DNA of 64,000 nt. Source: Herbaspirillum rhizosphaerae (lineage in GTDB: Bacteria; Pseudomonadota; Gammaproteobacteria; Burkholderiales; Burkholderiaceae_D). The stretch is taken from NCBI RefSeq assembly GCF_001189965.1, contig NZ_LFLU01000003.1, forward strand, positions 310,001 through 374,000, in the 5' to 3' direction. Made by a program: the position numbers and the translations under genes. Below, piece after piece: positions 45,663-53,341 of the stretch (its first letter is position 1; the number at the start of each line of letters is the position of its first letter). The notes under the pieces were generated by a model. The model did not search any database. It was not told where the DNA came from and saw only the letters and a program-made list of their open reading frames with translations.

Positions 45663-46646
45663 ATGAAACCTAAGATTTTTGTGGCCCGCGCGGTGTTTCC
45701 CGAAGTGCTGGAGCGCCTGGCGCAACATTTCGAGGTCGAATCGAATCAGGAAGACCGCATCTTTCCAGCGGACGAGTTGCTGGAAAAAGTGCGCGGCAAG
45801 GATGGCCTGTTTTCCACGCCCAGCGAACCGGTGACTGCTGCGCTGTTTGCCGCCAATCCGCAACTGAAGGCGGTGTGCAACATGGCCGTCGGCTACAACA
45901 ACATCGATGTCGCCGCCGCGACCAAAGCCGGTGTACAGGCTACCAACACGCCTGACGTGCTCAACGAAACCACCGCCGATTTCGGCTGGGCCTTGCTGAT
46001 GGCGACCGCGCGCCGCGTGACGGAATCGGAGCATTGGCTACGGGCCGGCCATTGGAAGAAATGGAGCTACGACAGCTTCACCGGCCCGGATGTCCATGGC
46101 TCCACACTGGGCATCATCGGCATGGGCCGCATCGGCCAGGCGATTGCCCGCCGCTCGATGGGCTTCGACATGAACGTGATTTATCACAATCGCTCGCAAC
46201 TCTCCTCGGAGCTGGAGGCGCGCGCCAACAAGGCGCGCTACGTCGGCAAGGAAGAGTTGCTGCGTACTGCCGACCACGTGATCCTGGTATTGCCGTACTC
46301 GAAAGAGTCGCATCACACCATCAAGGCGGCCGACATCGCCCTGATGAAACCGCAGGCGACGCTGATCAACCTGGCGCGCGGCGGCATTGTCGATGATGCC
46401 GCGCTGATCGCCGCCTTGCGCGACAAGAAAATCGCGGCGGCGGGGCTGGACGTGTTTGAAAACGAACCGGCCTTCAATCCGGACTTCCTCGGTTTGTCGA
46501 ACGTGGTGCTGACGCCGCATATCGCCAGTGCTTCGACGCCGACCCGGCTGGCGATGGCCAATTGCGCGGCCGATAACCTGATTGCGGCGCTGTCGGGGCA
46601 GACGCCGCCGAATCTGCTGAATCGGGACGTGCAGCCGAAGCGCTGA
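45663..46646 (+). CDS. ghrB: D-2-hydroxyacid dehydrogenase, glyoxylate/hydroxypyruvate reductase type
   Basis: This 327-residue enzyme reduces 2-keto acids such as glyoxylate, hydroxypyruvate or 2-ketogluconate with NAD(P)H. The Rossmann motif is 'LGIIGMGRIGQAIARRSMGF', and the catalytic residues lie in 'LINLARGGIVDD' (Arg), 'VFENEPAFNPD' (Glu) and 'LTPHIASASTPTRLAM' (His). A YHNRS segment after the second strand suggests preference for NADPH. It is 18 bases downstream of the carrier gene and probably cotranscribed with it. The symbol is a best match; gyaR would be an alternative. Confidence 0.87.
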   Translation: MKPKIFVARAVFPEVLERLAQHFEVESNQEDRIFPADELLEKVRGKDGLFSTPSEPVTAALFAANPQLKAVCNMAVGYNNIDVAAATKAGVQATNTPDVLNETTADFGWALLMATARRVTESEHWLRAGHWKKWSYDSFTGPDVHGSTLGIIGMGRIGQAIARRSMGFDMNVIYHNRSQLSSELEARANKARYVGKEELLRTADHVILVLPYSKESHHTIKAADIALMKPQATLINLARGGIVDDAALIAALRDKKIAAAGLDVFENEPAFNPDFLGLSNVVLTPHIASASTPTRLAMANCAADNLIAALSGQTPPNLLNRDVQPKR

Positions 46647-46667
46647 GGCATGTTGCCGCTTGGATAA

Positions 46668-46695
46668 TAAAAAACCCGCCGAGGCGGGTTTTTTA
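46668..46695. terminator. bidirectional terminator
   Basis: AAAACCCGCC (46671-46680) pairs with GGCGGGTTTT (46683-46692) around a 2-base gap, with A and T tracts on either side. It separates the hydroxyacid dehydrogenase gene from the converging acyl-CoA-binding protein gene. Confidence 0.92.
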
Positions 46696-46747
46696 TTGTG
46701 CTGGTCCTGAACGACGGAAACCGCGAGGCATTCTTCCGCCCTCGATT

Positions 46748-47002
46748 TCAGCCTTTCAGATCGGCGATCAGATCGATGTACTGCTGTTGCGCCTCTTCCT
46801 GAGGCACGCCCTTGACGGCTGCCCATGCATCCCATTTGGCGCGCGCCACAAAGTCGGTCATGCCCGGACGTTCGCCTTGCACGTCGCCGCTGCTGCCTTG
46901 CTTGTACAGGCCGTACATCTTCAGCAGCGTCATGTTGTCGGGGCGCTCCGACAGGTTCTTGGACTCCGCCACGGTTTGCTCAAATTGTTCCTGCAGACTC
47001 AT
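46748..47002 (-). CDS. acyl-CoA-binding protein
   Basis: This 84-residue four-helix protein binds long-chain acyl-CoA in the cytoplasm. Family marks are 'LLKMYGLYKQGSSGDVQGER' and 'KWDAWAAVKGVPQEEAQQQY', which contain the Tyr and Lys residues that hold the CoA part. Bacterial members are uncommon but known in betaproteobacteria. It follows the FKBP gene on the same strand after 36 bases, with a GGAGAAG ribosome site. Confidence 0.93.
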   Translation of the reverse strand: MSLQEQFEQTVAESKNLSERPDNMTLLKMYGLYKQGSSGDVQGERPGMTDFVARAKWDAWAAVKGVPQEEAQQQYIDLIADLKG

Positions 47003-47038
47003 CGTCTTCTCCTTGAATGGATATCAGGCTAAACGGAC

Positions 47039-47395
47039 TCAGACAGCCAGCAGTTCGACTTCGAAAATCAGCGTTGCGTTCGGTGGAATCACGCCGCCGG
47101 CGCCGCGTGCGCCATAACCCAGCGAGGCGGGAATGATCAGCTTGCGGATGCCGCCGACCTTCATGCCCTGGACGCCTTCATCCCAGCCCTTGATCACATG
47201 GCCTGCGCCCAAAGGGAACGCAAATGGATCGTTGCGGTCTTTACTGGAGTCAAATTTGCTGCCGGCGCTGCCGTCCGGGTTTTGCAACCAGCCGGTGTAG
47301 TGCACGCTGACATGGTTTCCGGCTTTGGCTTCGTCGCCTGTGCCAACCTGGATTTCTTCGTATTGCAGTCCAGAGGAGGTAGCGATAGTGGACAT
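47039..47395 (-). CDS. FKBP-type peptidyl-prolyl cis-trans isomerase
   Basis: This 118-residue single-domain FKBP catalyses proline isomerisation and has no signal peptide, so it acts in the cytoplasm. The fold is clear from 'NHVSVHYTGWLQNPDG', 'FDSSKDRNDPFAFPLGAGHV', 'VIKGWDEGVQGMKVGGIRKL' and 'YGARGAGGVIPPNATLIFEV', which include the active-site aromatic residues. The frame is open 80 codons upstream, but the ATG at 47395 after AAAGGA gives the standard N-terminus. Confidence 0.95.
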   Translation of the reverse strand: MSTIATSSGLQYEEIQVGTGDEAKAGNHVSVHYTGWLQNPDGSAGSKFDSSKDRNDPFAFPLGAGHVIKGWDEGVQGMKVGGIRKLIIPASLGYGARGAGGVIPPNATLIFEVELLAV

Positions 47396-47682
47396 TTTTT
47401 TCCTTTCAAAGAGTATGTTTGTGCCGTCGGCCGGCAACTGATTAGCTGTATTTTTAGCCGCGCGTTCGGGAGGTCGGACCTTTGAAAGGCCCGGTTTCCC
47501 TATGTTCTGCGCATCTGCATGCTGCGTTACTGAACGGGGTTGGTCGCAGTGTAAACCAAAACATACCGTTGAACATCCTCTCGTGTCAGCCGAATCGGCA
47601 TCAGAGGCGTTATGTGCCCTGGGGCGTGCTGTCACAGATGTTACGCACGATAAGATCGAAAATTTTTAAGTAAAGTTTCTTC

Positions 47683-48675
47683 ATGCTGCATAGTTTTGCC
47701 CGGCTTTTCCGGATTTCCCGGCTTTTCTCCTTCGTGCTGTCGCTGTGCGTGCTGCTGGCTGCTCCTTCGTACGCCAACGTCGTCGTCGTTCTCAATTCGG
47801 GCGACGCCACCGTGACCCTGTTGGATCAGGCCACTTATAAGGAAATCAACACATTTTCCGTCGGCAAGGAACCGCACCATCTGATGGCGACCCCGGACAA
47901 CAAGTCCCTGATCGTCGCCAGCGCCACCGGCAACCAGCTGATTTTCCTCGATCCCAAGACCGGTGAGATCCAGCGTCAGTTGCGCGGCATCATCGATCCG
48001 TATCAAATCGGCTTTTCGCCTGACCAGAAATGGTTTGTCGCCAACGGCCTGCGCCTGGACCGCGTCGACGTCTATCGCTACGACGGCCGCGATCTGGAAC
48101 TGGCCAAGCGCGTGCGCCTGGCAAAGACGCCAAGCCACATCGCTTTCGACGCCGGCAGCACCACCGCTTTCATCACCCAGCAGGGCAGCAATGAGATCAG
48201 CGCCATCGATCTGGCGACTCAGCAGGTCAAATGGACCATGCCGGTCGGCAAATTGCCCGCCGGTATTTTCATGACGCCGGACAACAAATACCTGCTGGTC
48301 GGCATCATGGGCAAGGATTACGTGCAGGTCATCGACTGGCGCACGCAAAAGACAGTCAAGACGATTCGTACCGGCGAAGGCGCGCACAATTTCCGTGCAC
48401 ACGGCGACAAGCGCTACGTCTACGTCTCCAACCGCGTCTCCAACACGATCAACGTCATCGATCTGCAGACACTGGAAAACGTCGGCAACATCCAGGTGCC
48501 GGGCGGCCCGGATTGCATGGAAATCACCGAAGACGGCAAGACCATGTGGGTCACGCTGCGCTGGATCAAGAAAGTGGCGGTGATCGACCTGGCCAGCAAG
48601 AAGGTCATGAAGGTCATTCCGGTCGGCCGCTCGCCGCACGGCATCTATTTCTTCAATCGGGCTCCCGACCTCTGA
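47683..48675 (+). CDS. exported YVTN-type beta-propeller protein
   Basis: This 330-residue protein has a signal peptide (about residues 1-31, 'LCVLLAAPSYANV') and seven repeated blades with patterns such as 'VVVLNSGDATVTLLDQATYK', 'VGKEPHHLMATPDNK' and 'VGRSPHGIYF', typical of YVTN propellers. It carries no haem or PQQ motif that I can see, so it is probably a binding or scaffold protein in the periplasm. Its TGA overlaps the ATG of the polysaccharide deacetylase gene, so the two are translated together. Confidence 0.85.
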   Translation: MLHSFARLFRISRLFSFVLSLCVLLAAPSYANVVVVLNSGDATVTLLDQATYKEINTFSVGKEPHHLMATPDNKSLIVASATGNQLIFLDPKTGEIQRQLRGIIDPYQIGFSPDQKWFVANGLRLDRVDVYRYDGRDLELAKRVRLAKTPSHIAFDAGSTTAFITQQGSNEISAIDLATQQVKWTMPVGKLPAGIFMTPDNKYLLVGIMGKDYVQVIDWRTQKTVKTIRTGEGAHNFRAHGDKRYVYVSNRVSNTINVIDLQTLENVGNIQVPGGPDCMEITEDGKTMWVTLRWIKKVAVIDLASKKVMKVIPVGRSPHGIYFFNRAPDL

Positions 48676-49520
48676 TGCAGACGCCGTCGCCAGCCAGGCC
48701 GTCTCGCCTGCGCAAGCTTGCCGCTCTGGCTGCCACGGCGGCGGTCGCAACGGCAATCTGGCCGGCGCAGGCGGCGACCGACAGCGCCGCCTCCTGCAAG
48801 GGCACGATCTACCTGAGTTTTGATACCGGCAGCCAGTCCCAGGCGGACTACATCGCCCAAACGCTCAACAAGCACCACATCAAGGCGACATTCTTCCTCG
48901 CCAACGAAAAAACCATCCACGGCGACTACACGCTGGATCCGGCCTGGGCGCCGTACTGGAAGGCCCGGGTGGCGGAGGGGCATGCTTTCGGCACGCATAC
49001 CTTCGATCACGTGTACGTCCAGCGCGATCTGCCGGACGGTCGTATCGAGGTCAAACCGCAATTCGGCGCACAGGCCGGCAAGAAAGAAGTCTGGACTGCC
49101 GCGCAGTATTGCAGCGAGCTGCAGCGCGTGGCGGATCGCTTCACCGAACTGACCGGCGCCAAACTGGATCATCTGTGGCGCGCACCGGGCGGCAAGCTGA
49201 CGCCGCAATTGCTGGCGGCCGGGCGCGCTTGCGGCTATTCTCATGTGGCCTGGGCTGAAGCAGGATTTTCCGGCGATGAGTTGCCGAGCGACAAATGGCC
49301 GAATGCCATGCTGCTGCAAAAAATGTTGAGTAGACTCAAGGACGGCGACATCGTGATGGCGCATCTGGGCATCTGGTCGCGCAAGGACCCGTGGGCGCCG
49401 GCGGTGCTGGAGCCGCTGATTTCCGGATTGGAGCAAAAAGGCTATTGTTTCGCCACCTTGCGCGACCATCCGGCCTACCAGGCGGCGATCAGCAAGCAGC
49501 AGACTGCCGTCATTAAATAG
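48675..49520 (+). CDS. exported polysaccharide deacetylase (CE4), variant metal site
   Basis: This 281-residue protein has a signal peptide (to about residue 34) and a NodB-type deacetylase domain, which removes acetyl groups from peptidoglycan, chitin-like or exopolysaccharide chains. Motif 2 'HAFGTHTFDH' has both metal histidines, motif 3 is 'LWRAPGGK', and motif 5 'IVMAHLGIW' has the catalytic His. Motif 1, normally TFDDG, reads SFDTG here, so the second, metal-binding Asp is replaced by Thr. It overlaps the beta-propeller gene by one base. Confidence 0.87.
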   Translation: MQTPSPARPSRLRKLAALAATAAVATAIWPAQAATDSAASCKGTIYLSFDTGSQSQADYIAQTLNKHHIKATFFLANEKTIHGDYTLDPAWAPYWKARVAEGHAFGTHTFDHVYVQRDLPDGRIEVKPQFGAQAGKKEVWTAAQYCSELQRVADRFTELTGAKLDHLWRAPGGKLTPQLLAAGRACGYSHVAWAEAGFSGDELPSDKWPNAMLLQKMLSRLKDGDIVMAHLGIWSRKDPWAPAVLEPLISGLEQKGYCFATLRDHPAYQAAISKQQTAVIK

Positions 49521-49537
49521 ACATGTACTGATTGATC

Positions 49538-50533
49538 ATGATGCACCTGATTCAAACCTTTTCAGATTTGTTCGCCACGGCCCAAGGATGGCTGTTCGAA
49601 ACCCTGGTTCAGCCCGCGGTGTTCGCGCTCGGCCTGGGTGAATTCGTCGAAGAGGCATTTACCGGCACTGAGTGGTTTCTGGTCGGCGTGTGCGAGCTGG
49701 CGGTGCTGTTCGTCATCTTGCGTCCGCTGGAGTCCATGATTCCGGTGCACCCGATTACCGACAAATACGCGCGCTGGAACGATTTCATCTACACTGCCTT
49801 GCATCGTCTGGGCGCGTTTTCCATCATTGTGTTCTTCCTGCTCGATCCGGCGATGTCCTATCTCAGCGAGTTCCTGCATTGGGAAGGCTGGGGCACCTTC
49901 AACCTGGACGACGTCTGGCCCGGCGTGACCGACCAGGCGCTGGTCAGCTTCCTGTTCTACCTTGTCGTGCTGGATTTTTGCGACTACTGGTATCACCGCG
50001 CCCAGCATGGTTTCCGCTGGCTGTGGGCCTTGCATAGCCTGCATCACAGCCAGGAAAACATGAATCTCTGGAGCGACGACCGCAACCATCTGCTCGACGA
50101 TCTGGTGCGCGATGTCCTGATGGGCCTGGTTGCGCTGGCGATCGGCGTGCAACCGGGGCAATACATCCTGCTGGTGTCGGCGTCGCGCATGCTGCAAAGT
50201 TTGCAACATGCCAATGTGCGCATTCACTTCGGCCGTATCGGCGAATACCTGCTGGTGTCGCCGCGTTTCCATCGCCTGCATCACGCCATCGGCATCGGCC
50301 ATGAAAGCCGCGGCAAGAATTCGCTGGGCGGGCACAACTTCGCGGTGCTGTTCCCGATCTGGGACGTCATCTTCCGCACCACGCATTTCAGCAAGGCGTT
50401 TGCCATGACCGGCGTGCGCGACCAGCTGCCGCCTCCGGCCGGCAAAGGGCGCAATTACGGGCGCGGTTTCTGGGCGCAACAGTGGCTGGGACTGAAACGC
50501 ATCGTCGAATTCTCTCGCCGGACTGCCCGCTGA
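49538..50533 (+). CDS. sterol desaturase/fatty acid hydroxylase family membrane protein
   Basis: This protein of about 331 residues is an integral membrane di-iron oxygenase of the fatty acid hydroxylase superfamily. Its histidine boxes are 'YWYHRAQH', 'LHSLHHSQENMN' and 'RFHRLHHAIG'. It has about four hydrophobic segments. Family members hydroxylate or desaturate lipids, sterols or hopanoids; the substrate here is unknown. ATG codons at 49538 and 49541 are both plausible starts. Its TGA overlaps the start of the EI24 gene. Confidence 0.87.
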   Translation: MMHLIQTFSDLFATAQGWLFETLVQPAVFALGLGEFVEEAFTGTEWFLVGVCELAVLFVILRPLESMIPVHPITDKYARWNDFIYTALHRLGAFSIIVFFLLDPAMSYLSEFLHWEGWGTFNLDDVWPGVTDQALVSFLFYLVVLDFCDYWYHRAQHGFRWLWALHSLHHSQENMNLWSDDRNHLLDDLVRDVLMGLVALAIGVQPGQYILLVSASRMLQSLQHANVRIHFGRIGEYLLVSPRFHRLHHAIGIGHESRGKNSLGGHNFAVLFPIWDVIFRTTHFSKAFAMTGVRDQLPPPAGKGRNYGRGFWAQQWLGLKRIVEFSRRTAR

Positions 50534-51354
50534 TGCGCCTGTTCGCAACCTCATTCGGCCGTGCGCTGCTGTCGCAGCTGCACATCAGGATGCTGCTGCT
50601 GACGGTGCTTCCCTTTGCGCTGTCGATCCTGATCTGGGGCGTCGCCTTGTGGTGGGGGCTGCAGCCGATGATCGACTGGCTGCAAGACTACTTCGTCGGG
50701 CATAACGGCTTCGGCGTGGCGGGCTCGATACTCAACTGGTTCAACATGGGCGCGCTGAAAACGGTGATCGTCCCCTTGATCGCCATGTGGGCCTTGCTGC
50801 CGTTGATGATACTGACGGCCCTGGTGTTTGTCGGATTGTGGGCGGTGCCGGCGATCGCGCGCCATGTCGGCAGCCGCCACTATCCGCATCTTGAACAGCG
50901 TCACGGCGGCTCCTGGTGGGGCAGCATCTGGACCTCGCTCTGGTGTTTCGCCGTCTTCGTCTTTGCGTGGATCATCACGCTGCCGGTCGCCATTTTTCCG
51001 CCGCTGGCCTTCGTGATTCATCCGGTGTTGTGGGGCTGGCTGACCTATCGCGTGATGGCCTACGACACGCTGGCCGACTATGCGACACCGGCCGAGCGGC
51101 GCGCGATCCTGCACGAACATCGCTGGCCTTTGCTGCTGGTGGGCGCGATCGCCGGCACCATGGGCGCGGCGCCGACCTTGCTATGGCTGGGCGGGGCGCT
51201 GTCGGTGATCTTTTTCCCCATCCTGGCCGCCGGTGCGATCTGGCTGTATGTGCTGGTGTTCGTCTTCACCGGCTTGTGGTTTCAATACTATTGCCTGGAA
51301 GCCCTGGGCAAACTGCGCGCCGATCATCCTGCGGCGCCTGAAACCCAAAACTAG
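50533..51354 (+). CDS. EI24 domain membrane protein, CysZ-like
   Basis: This 273-residue protein has about six hydrophobic segments and fits the EI24/CysZ family ('LPFALSILIWGVALWWGLQP', 'LLPLMILTALVFVGLWAVPA'). CysZ is a sulphate channel, but betaproteobacterial EI24 proteins of this kind have no proven role. It starts at the ATG overlapping the hydroxylase stop, marking translational coupling, and precedes the molybdopterin-binding gene by 72 bases. Confidence 0.8.
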   Translation: MRLFATSFGRALLSQLHIRMLLLTVLPFALSILIWGVALWWGLQPMIDWLQDYFVGHNGFGVAGSILNWFNMGALKTVIVPLIAMWALLPLMILTALVFVGLWAVPAIARHVGSRHYPHLEQRHGGSWWGSIWTSLWCFAVFVFAWIITLPVAIFPPLAFVIHPVLWGWLTYRVMAYDTLADYATPAERRAILHEHRWPLLLVGAIAGTMGAAPTLLWLGGALSVIFFPILAAGAIWLYVLVFVFTGLWFQYYCLEALGKLRADHPAAPETQN

Positions 51355-51426
51355 CGATCAGCCAGCCTGATTTTTCGGATCAGGGCATAATTCCGGGTTA
51401 CCACCTGCAGGAGTGAACGGATACAT

Positions 51427-52236
51427 ATGGCTATCGGACTCATCATCATCGGCGACGAAATCCTGTCCGGAAAACGCGTCGACAAGCATTTCCCCAAAGT
51501 ACTTGAACTGCTTACCGCACGCGGCCTGCAACTGGCCTGGGTGGAATATGTCGGCGACGACACGGAGCGCATCACCGCGACATTGAAGAGAACCTTCGCC
51601 AGCGAAGACATCGTCTTTTGCACCGGCGGCATCGGCGCCACGCCGGACGACCATACGCGTCAATGCGCCGCTGCCGCCCTGGGCGTCGCGCTCGAACTGC
51701 ATCCGGACGCCAAGGTGAAAATCCAGGAGCGCATCGCCGAGACCGCGCGCGAAGCGGGCATCACCCCGAACTACGAAGCGCCGGAAAACCTGCATCGCCT
51801 CAAGATGGGCGAGTTTCCGGTCGGTTCCTCGATCATTCCGAATCCTTATAACAAGATTCCCGGCTTCTTCGTGCCCAATGCCAGCGGCGAGGGCGCGCAT
51901 TACTTCGCGCCGGGCTTCCCGGTCATGGCCTGGCCGATGTTCGAATGGGTGCTCGATACGCGTTATGAACATCTGTTCCATCGCTTGGCCTGGGCGGAGA
52001 AATCCGTTCTGGTCTACGAAATGCCGGAATCGACCGTTACGCCGCTGATGGAAGCCATCGAAGCCGAATACCCGCTGGTGAAAGTGTTCAGCTTGCCGCA
52101 CGTCGGCGACGAACAGACGCGTCGCCACATCGATCTGGGCGTCAAGGGCGAGCCGTCGCAGGTGGAAGATGCGTTTCGCAAGATGGAAGAGGGACTGCGC
52201 AAACTGAACGCCGACTATCAGCCGAACAGCAAATAA
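51427..52236 (+). CDS. CinA-like molybdopterin-binding domain protein
   Basis: This 269-residue protein has a MoCF-type domain at its start ('GLIIIGDEILSGKRVDKHFP', 'DIVFCTGGIGATPDDHTRQC'), the same fold as the N-terminal part of CinA and as MoaB/Mog. The C-terminal CinA amidase domain is absent. CinA relatives act on damaged pyridine nucleotides (ADP-ribose) or pterins, so nucleotide repair is a fair guess. An AGGAG ribosome site at 51409-51413 precedes the ATG at a good distance. It closes the five-gene run that starts at 47683. Confidence 0.85.
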   Translation: MAIGLIIIGDEILSGKRVDKHFPKVLELLTARGLQLAWVEYVGDDTERITATLKRTFASEDIVFCTGGIGATPDDHTRQCAAAALGVALELHPDAKVKIQERIAETAREAGITPNYEAPENLHRLKMGEFPVGSSIIPNPYNKIPGFFVPNASGEGAHYFAPGFPVMAWPMFEWVLDTRYEHLFHRLAWAEKSVLVYEMPESTVTPLMEAIEAEYPLVKVFSLPHVGDEQTRRHIDLGVKGEPSQVEDAFRKMEEGLRKLNADYQPNSK

Positions 52237-52289
52237 AAAGATGGTGCAATGGAAGCCGGGCAGAAGCGTGCGCCGGACAGGGGAGGGGC

Positions 52290-52318
52290 AAAAAAATGCC
52301 CCGGCTCACCGAGGCATC
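52290..52318 (-). terminator. intrinsic terminator of the candidate small RNA
   Basis: On the minus strand ATGCCTCGG (52309-52317) pairs with CCGGGGCAT (52296-52304; one G-U pair) around a 4-base loop, followed by seven T residues. It lies about 235 bases beyond the phasin stop codon. Confidence 0.92.
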
Positions 52319-52443
52319 AGAAACGGTATCTTAGGAGGAAAATCAGATACCGAGGAGACAAAGATTGCTCTGAGGCGCTACGGATAAAACGGGGTTTCGC
52401 CTCTTTGCTGAATTCGTGTCTTGCACAAGCGTCGTTGCGTGAA
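52290..52443 (-). ncRNA. candidate small regulatory RNA downstream of the phasin gene
   Basis: On the minus strand there is a perfect -35 box TTGACA (52473-52478) with a weak -10 GATTCT 17 bases on (52450-52455). That predicts a transcript of about 155 nt starting near 52443. It would fold into three stems. GAGGCG/CGCCTC spans 52372-52403. An 8-bp stem CGGTATCT/AGATACCG (52324-52352) has a 13-nt loop that reads GATTTTCCTCCTA on the minus strand, complementary to Shine-Dalgarno sequences. A strong terminator follows. A second UCUCC lies between the stems. No open frame of note is inside. It could also be the processed 3' end of the phasin message. Expression is inferred only. Confidence 0.6.
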
Positions 52444-52550
52444 ACCTTAAGAATCTTGCAGCGTTACAACTGTGTCAACGTGATGAAGCATTCGGGCAGA
52501 ACAGTCATCATATCCAATTATGTCTGCCCGGGTGAGGCTTGTTGCTCAAA

Positions 52551-53117
52551 TTATTTTTTCGAGCCGCGGCCTGTTGCTTTTACGGTCGCTTGCGACAACT
52601 GGTCAACCGCTGTCGTCACGTTGGCTTCCATTGCTTCCGCAGCCTGCTTGGCGCTCTTGGTGAGCTGCTCGTAGCCCGCATTGAAATTGCCGATCGTTGT
52701 CTTGACGAAAGAGAGCGCGCCTTCCGAACCGGCCGGCGCATTCTTCGCGGCTTCGTCGATCATCGAAATCACCTTGCGGTTGACTTCGGCAAGCTGGGAT
52801 TCGGCAGTCTTGGTCAGTTCAGCCTGCGTGCTGGAGAAGATGCCGGCGACATGGCGGCCGTAAGCGATGCCTTTTTCCACGCTGGGCTGGGCTTGCGCGC
52901 TCGACAGCGAGAAAAATTCCTGGGCATCCTTGGCAGTCAGCAGCTTCTGGACTGCTTCGTGCGTTTCTTCCAGGGAAGACTTGGTTGCCTTCAAATTCAG
53001 ATCCACCAGCTTTTCGACGCCCTCGAAAGTCTTGTTTGCGAACTGGCTGAACAGTGCGACTTGAGCTTCGAAGTTCGCTTTGGTAGCGGCGGAAAATTGG
53101 TCGGTGAGAGTCGTCAT
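52551..53117 (-). CDS. phasin family protein
   Basis: This 188-residue helical protein is a phasin (Phasin_2, PhaP-like) that coats PHB granules and controls their size. It has the family's amphipathic pattern ('FAANTKANFEAQV'-like start, with 'LFSQFANKTFEGVEKLVDLN') and a C-terminal Ala/Lys-rich tail ('TVKATGRGSKK'). An AAAGGA ribosome site precedes the ATG. A palindrome with a TGC-N3-GCA core lies 80-94 bases upstream, and a candidate small RNA follows the gene. Confidence 0.92.
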   Translation of the reverse strand: MTTLTDQFSAATKANFEAQVALFSQFANKTFEGVEKLVDLNLKATKSSLEETHEAVQKLLTAKDAQEFFSLSSAQAQPSVEKGIAYGRHVAGIFSSTQAELTKTAESQLAEVNRKVISMIDEAAKNAPAGSEGALSFVKTTIGNFNAGYEQLTKSAKQAAEAMEANVTTAVDQLSQATVKATGRGSKK

Positions 53118-53190
53118 ATTCGTGGTCCTTTGGTCTGATTAAAAAAAGAGAATGAAGGGTTCAGGGAACATGCACGCGTATTGTTGGAAA

Positions 53191-53216
53191 CTGAATTTGT
53201 GCGGTGCACAATTCAG
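53191..53216. promoter_or_regulatory. PhaR/PhbF-like operator upstream of the phasin gene
   Basis: TTGTGC-GGT-GCACAA (53197-53211) is a perfect 6-base inverted repeat with the TGC-N3-GCA core, extended imperfectly by CTGAAT and ATTCAG on the two sides. It lies 74-99 bases before the phasin start. Confidence 0.6.
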
Positions 53217-53292
53217 ATTCTAGGTGAAAATACTTACAAGTCAATATTTTTTGTCGCCGATTTTTAAAAAGATTGTGCGCTGTTTTTTTAAG

Positions 53293-53322
53293 CCAACGCA
53301 CATACTTCCGCGTCGGTTTTTT
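53293..53322 (+). terminator. terminator-like hairpin in the leader of the deacetylase-like gene
   Basis: CCAACGC (53293-53299) pairs with GCGTCGG (53310-53316; one mismatch) and six T residues follow, ending 20 bases before the TTG start at 53342. No gene on the plus strand lies closely upstream, so it may be an attenuator or end a short leader transcript. Confidence 0.45.
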
Positions 53323-53341
53323 AAAGGGAAAGAAGACTGTT

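Larger units (their letters stand above)
52237..52550. other. region between the CinA-like and phasin genes
   Basis: No coding frame here is convincing. It holds the candidate small RNA (52290-52443) with its promoter box, and a stem CGGGCAGA/TCTGCCCG (52493-52530) just after the phasin stop that may end or protect the phasin message. Confidence 0.6.

Noticed and set aside
52249-52674. A 141-codon plus-strand frame over the candidate small RNA and phasin end
   Set aside because: It overlaps the phasin gene in antisense, has mixed composition and no recognisable domain.
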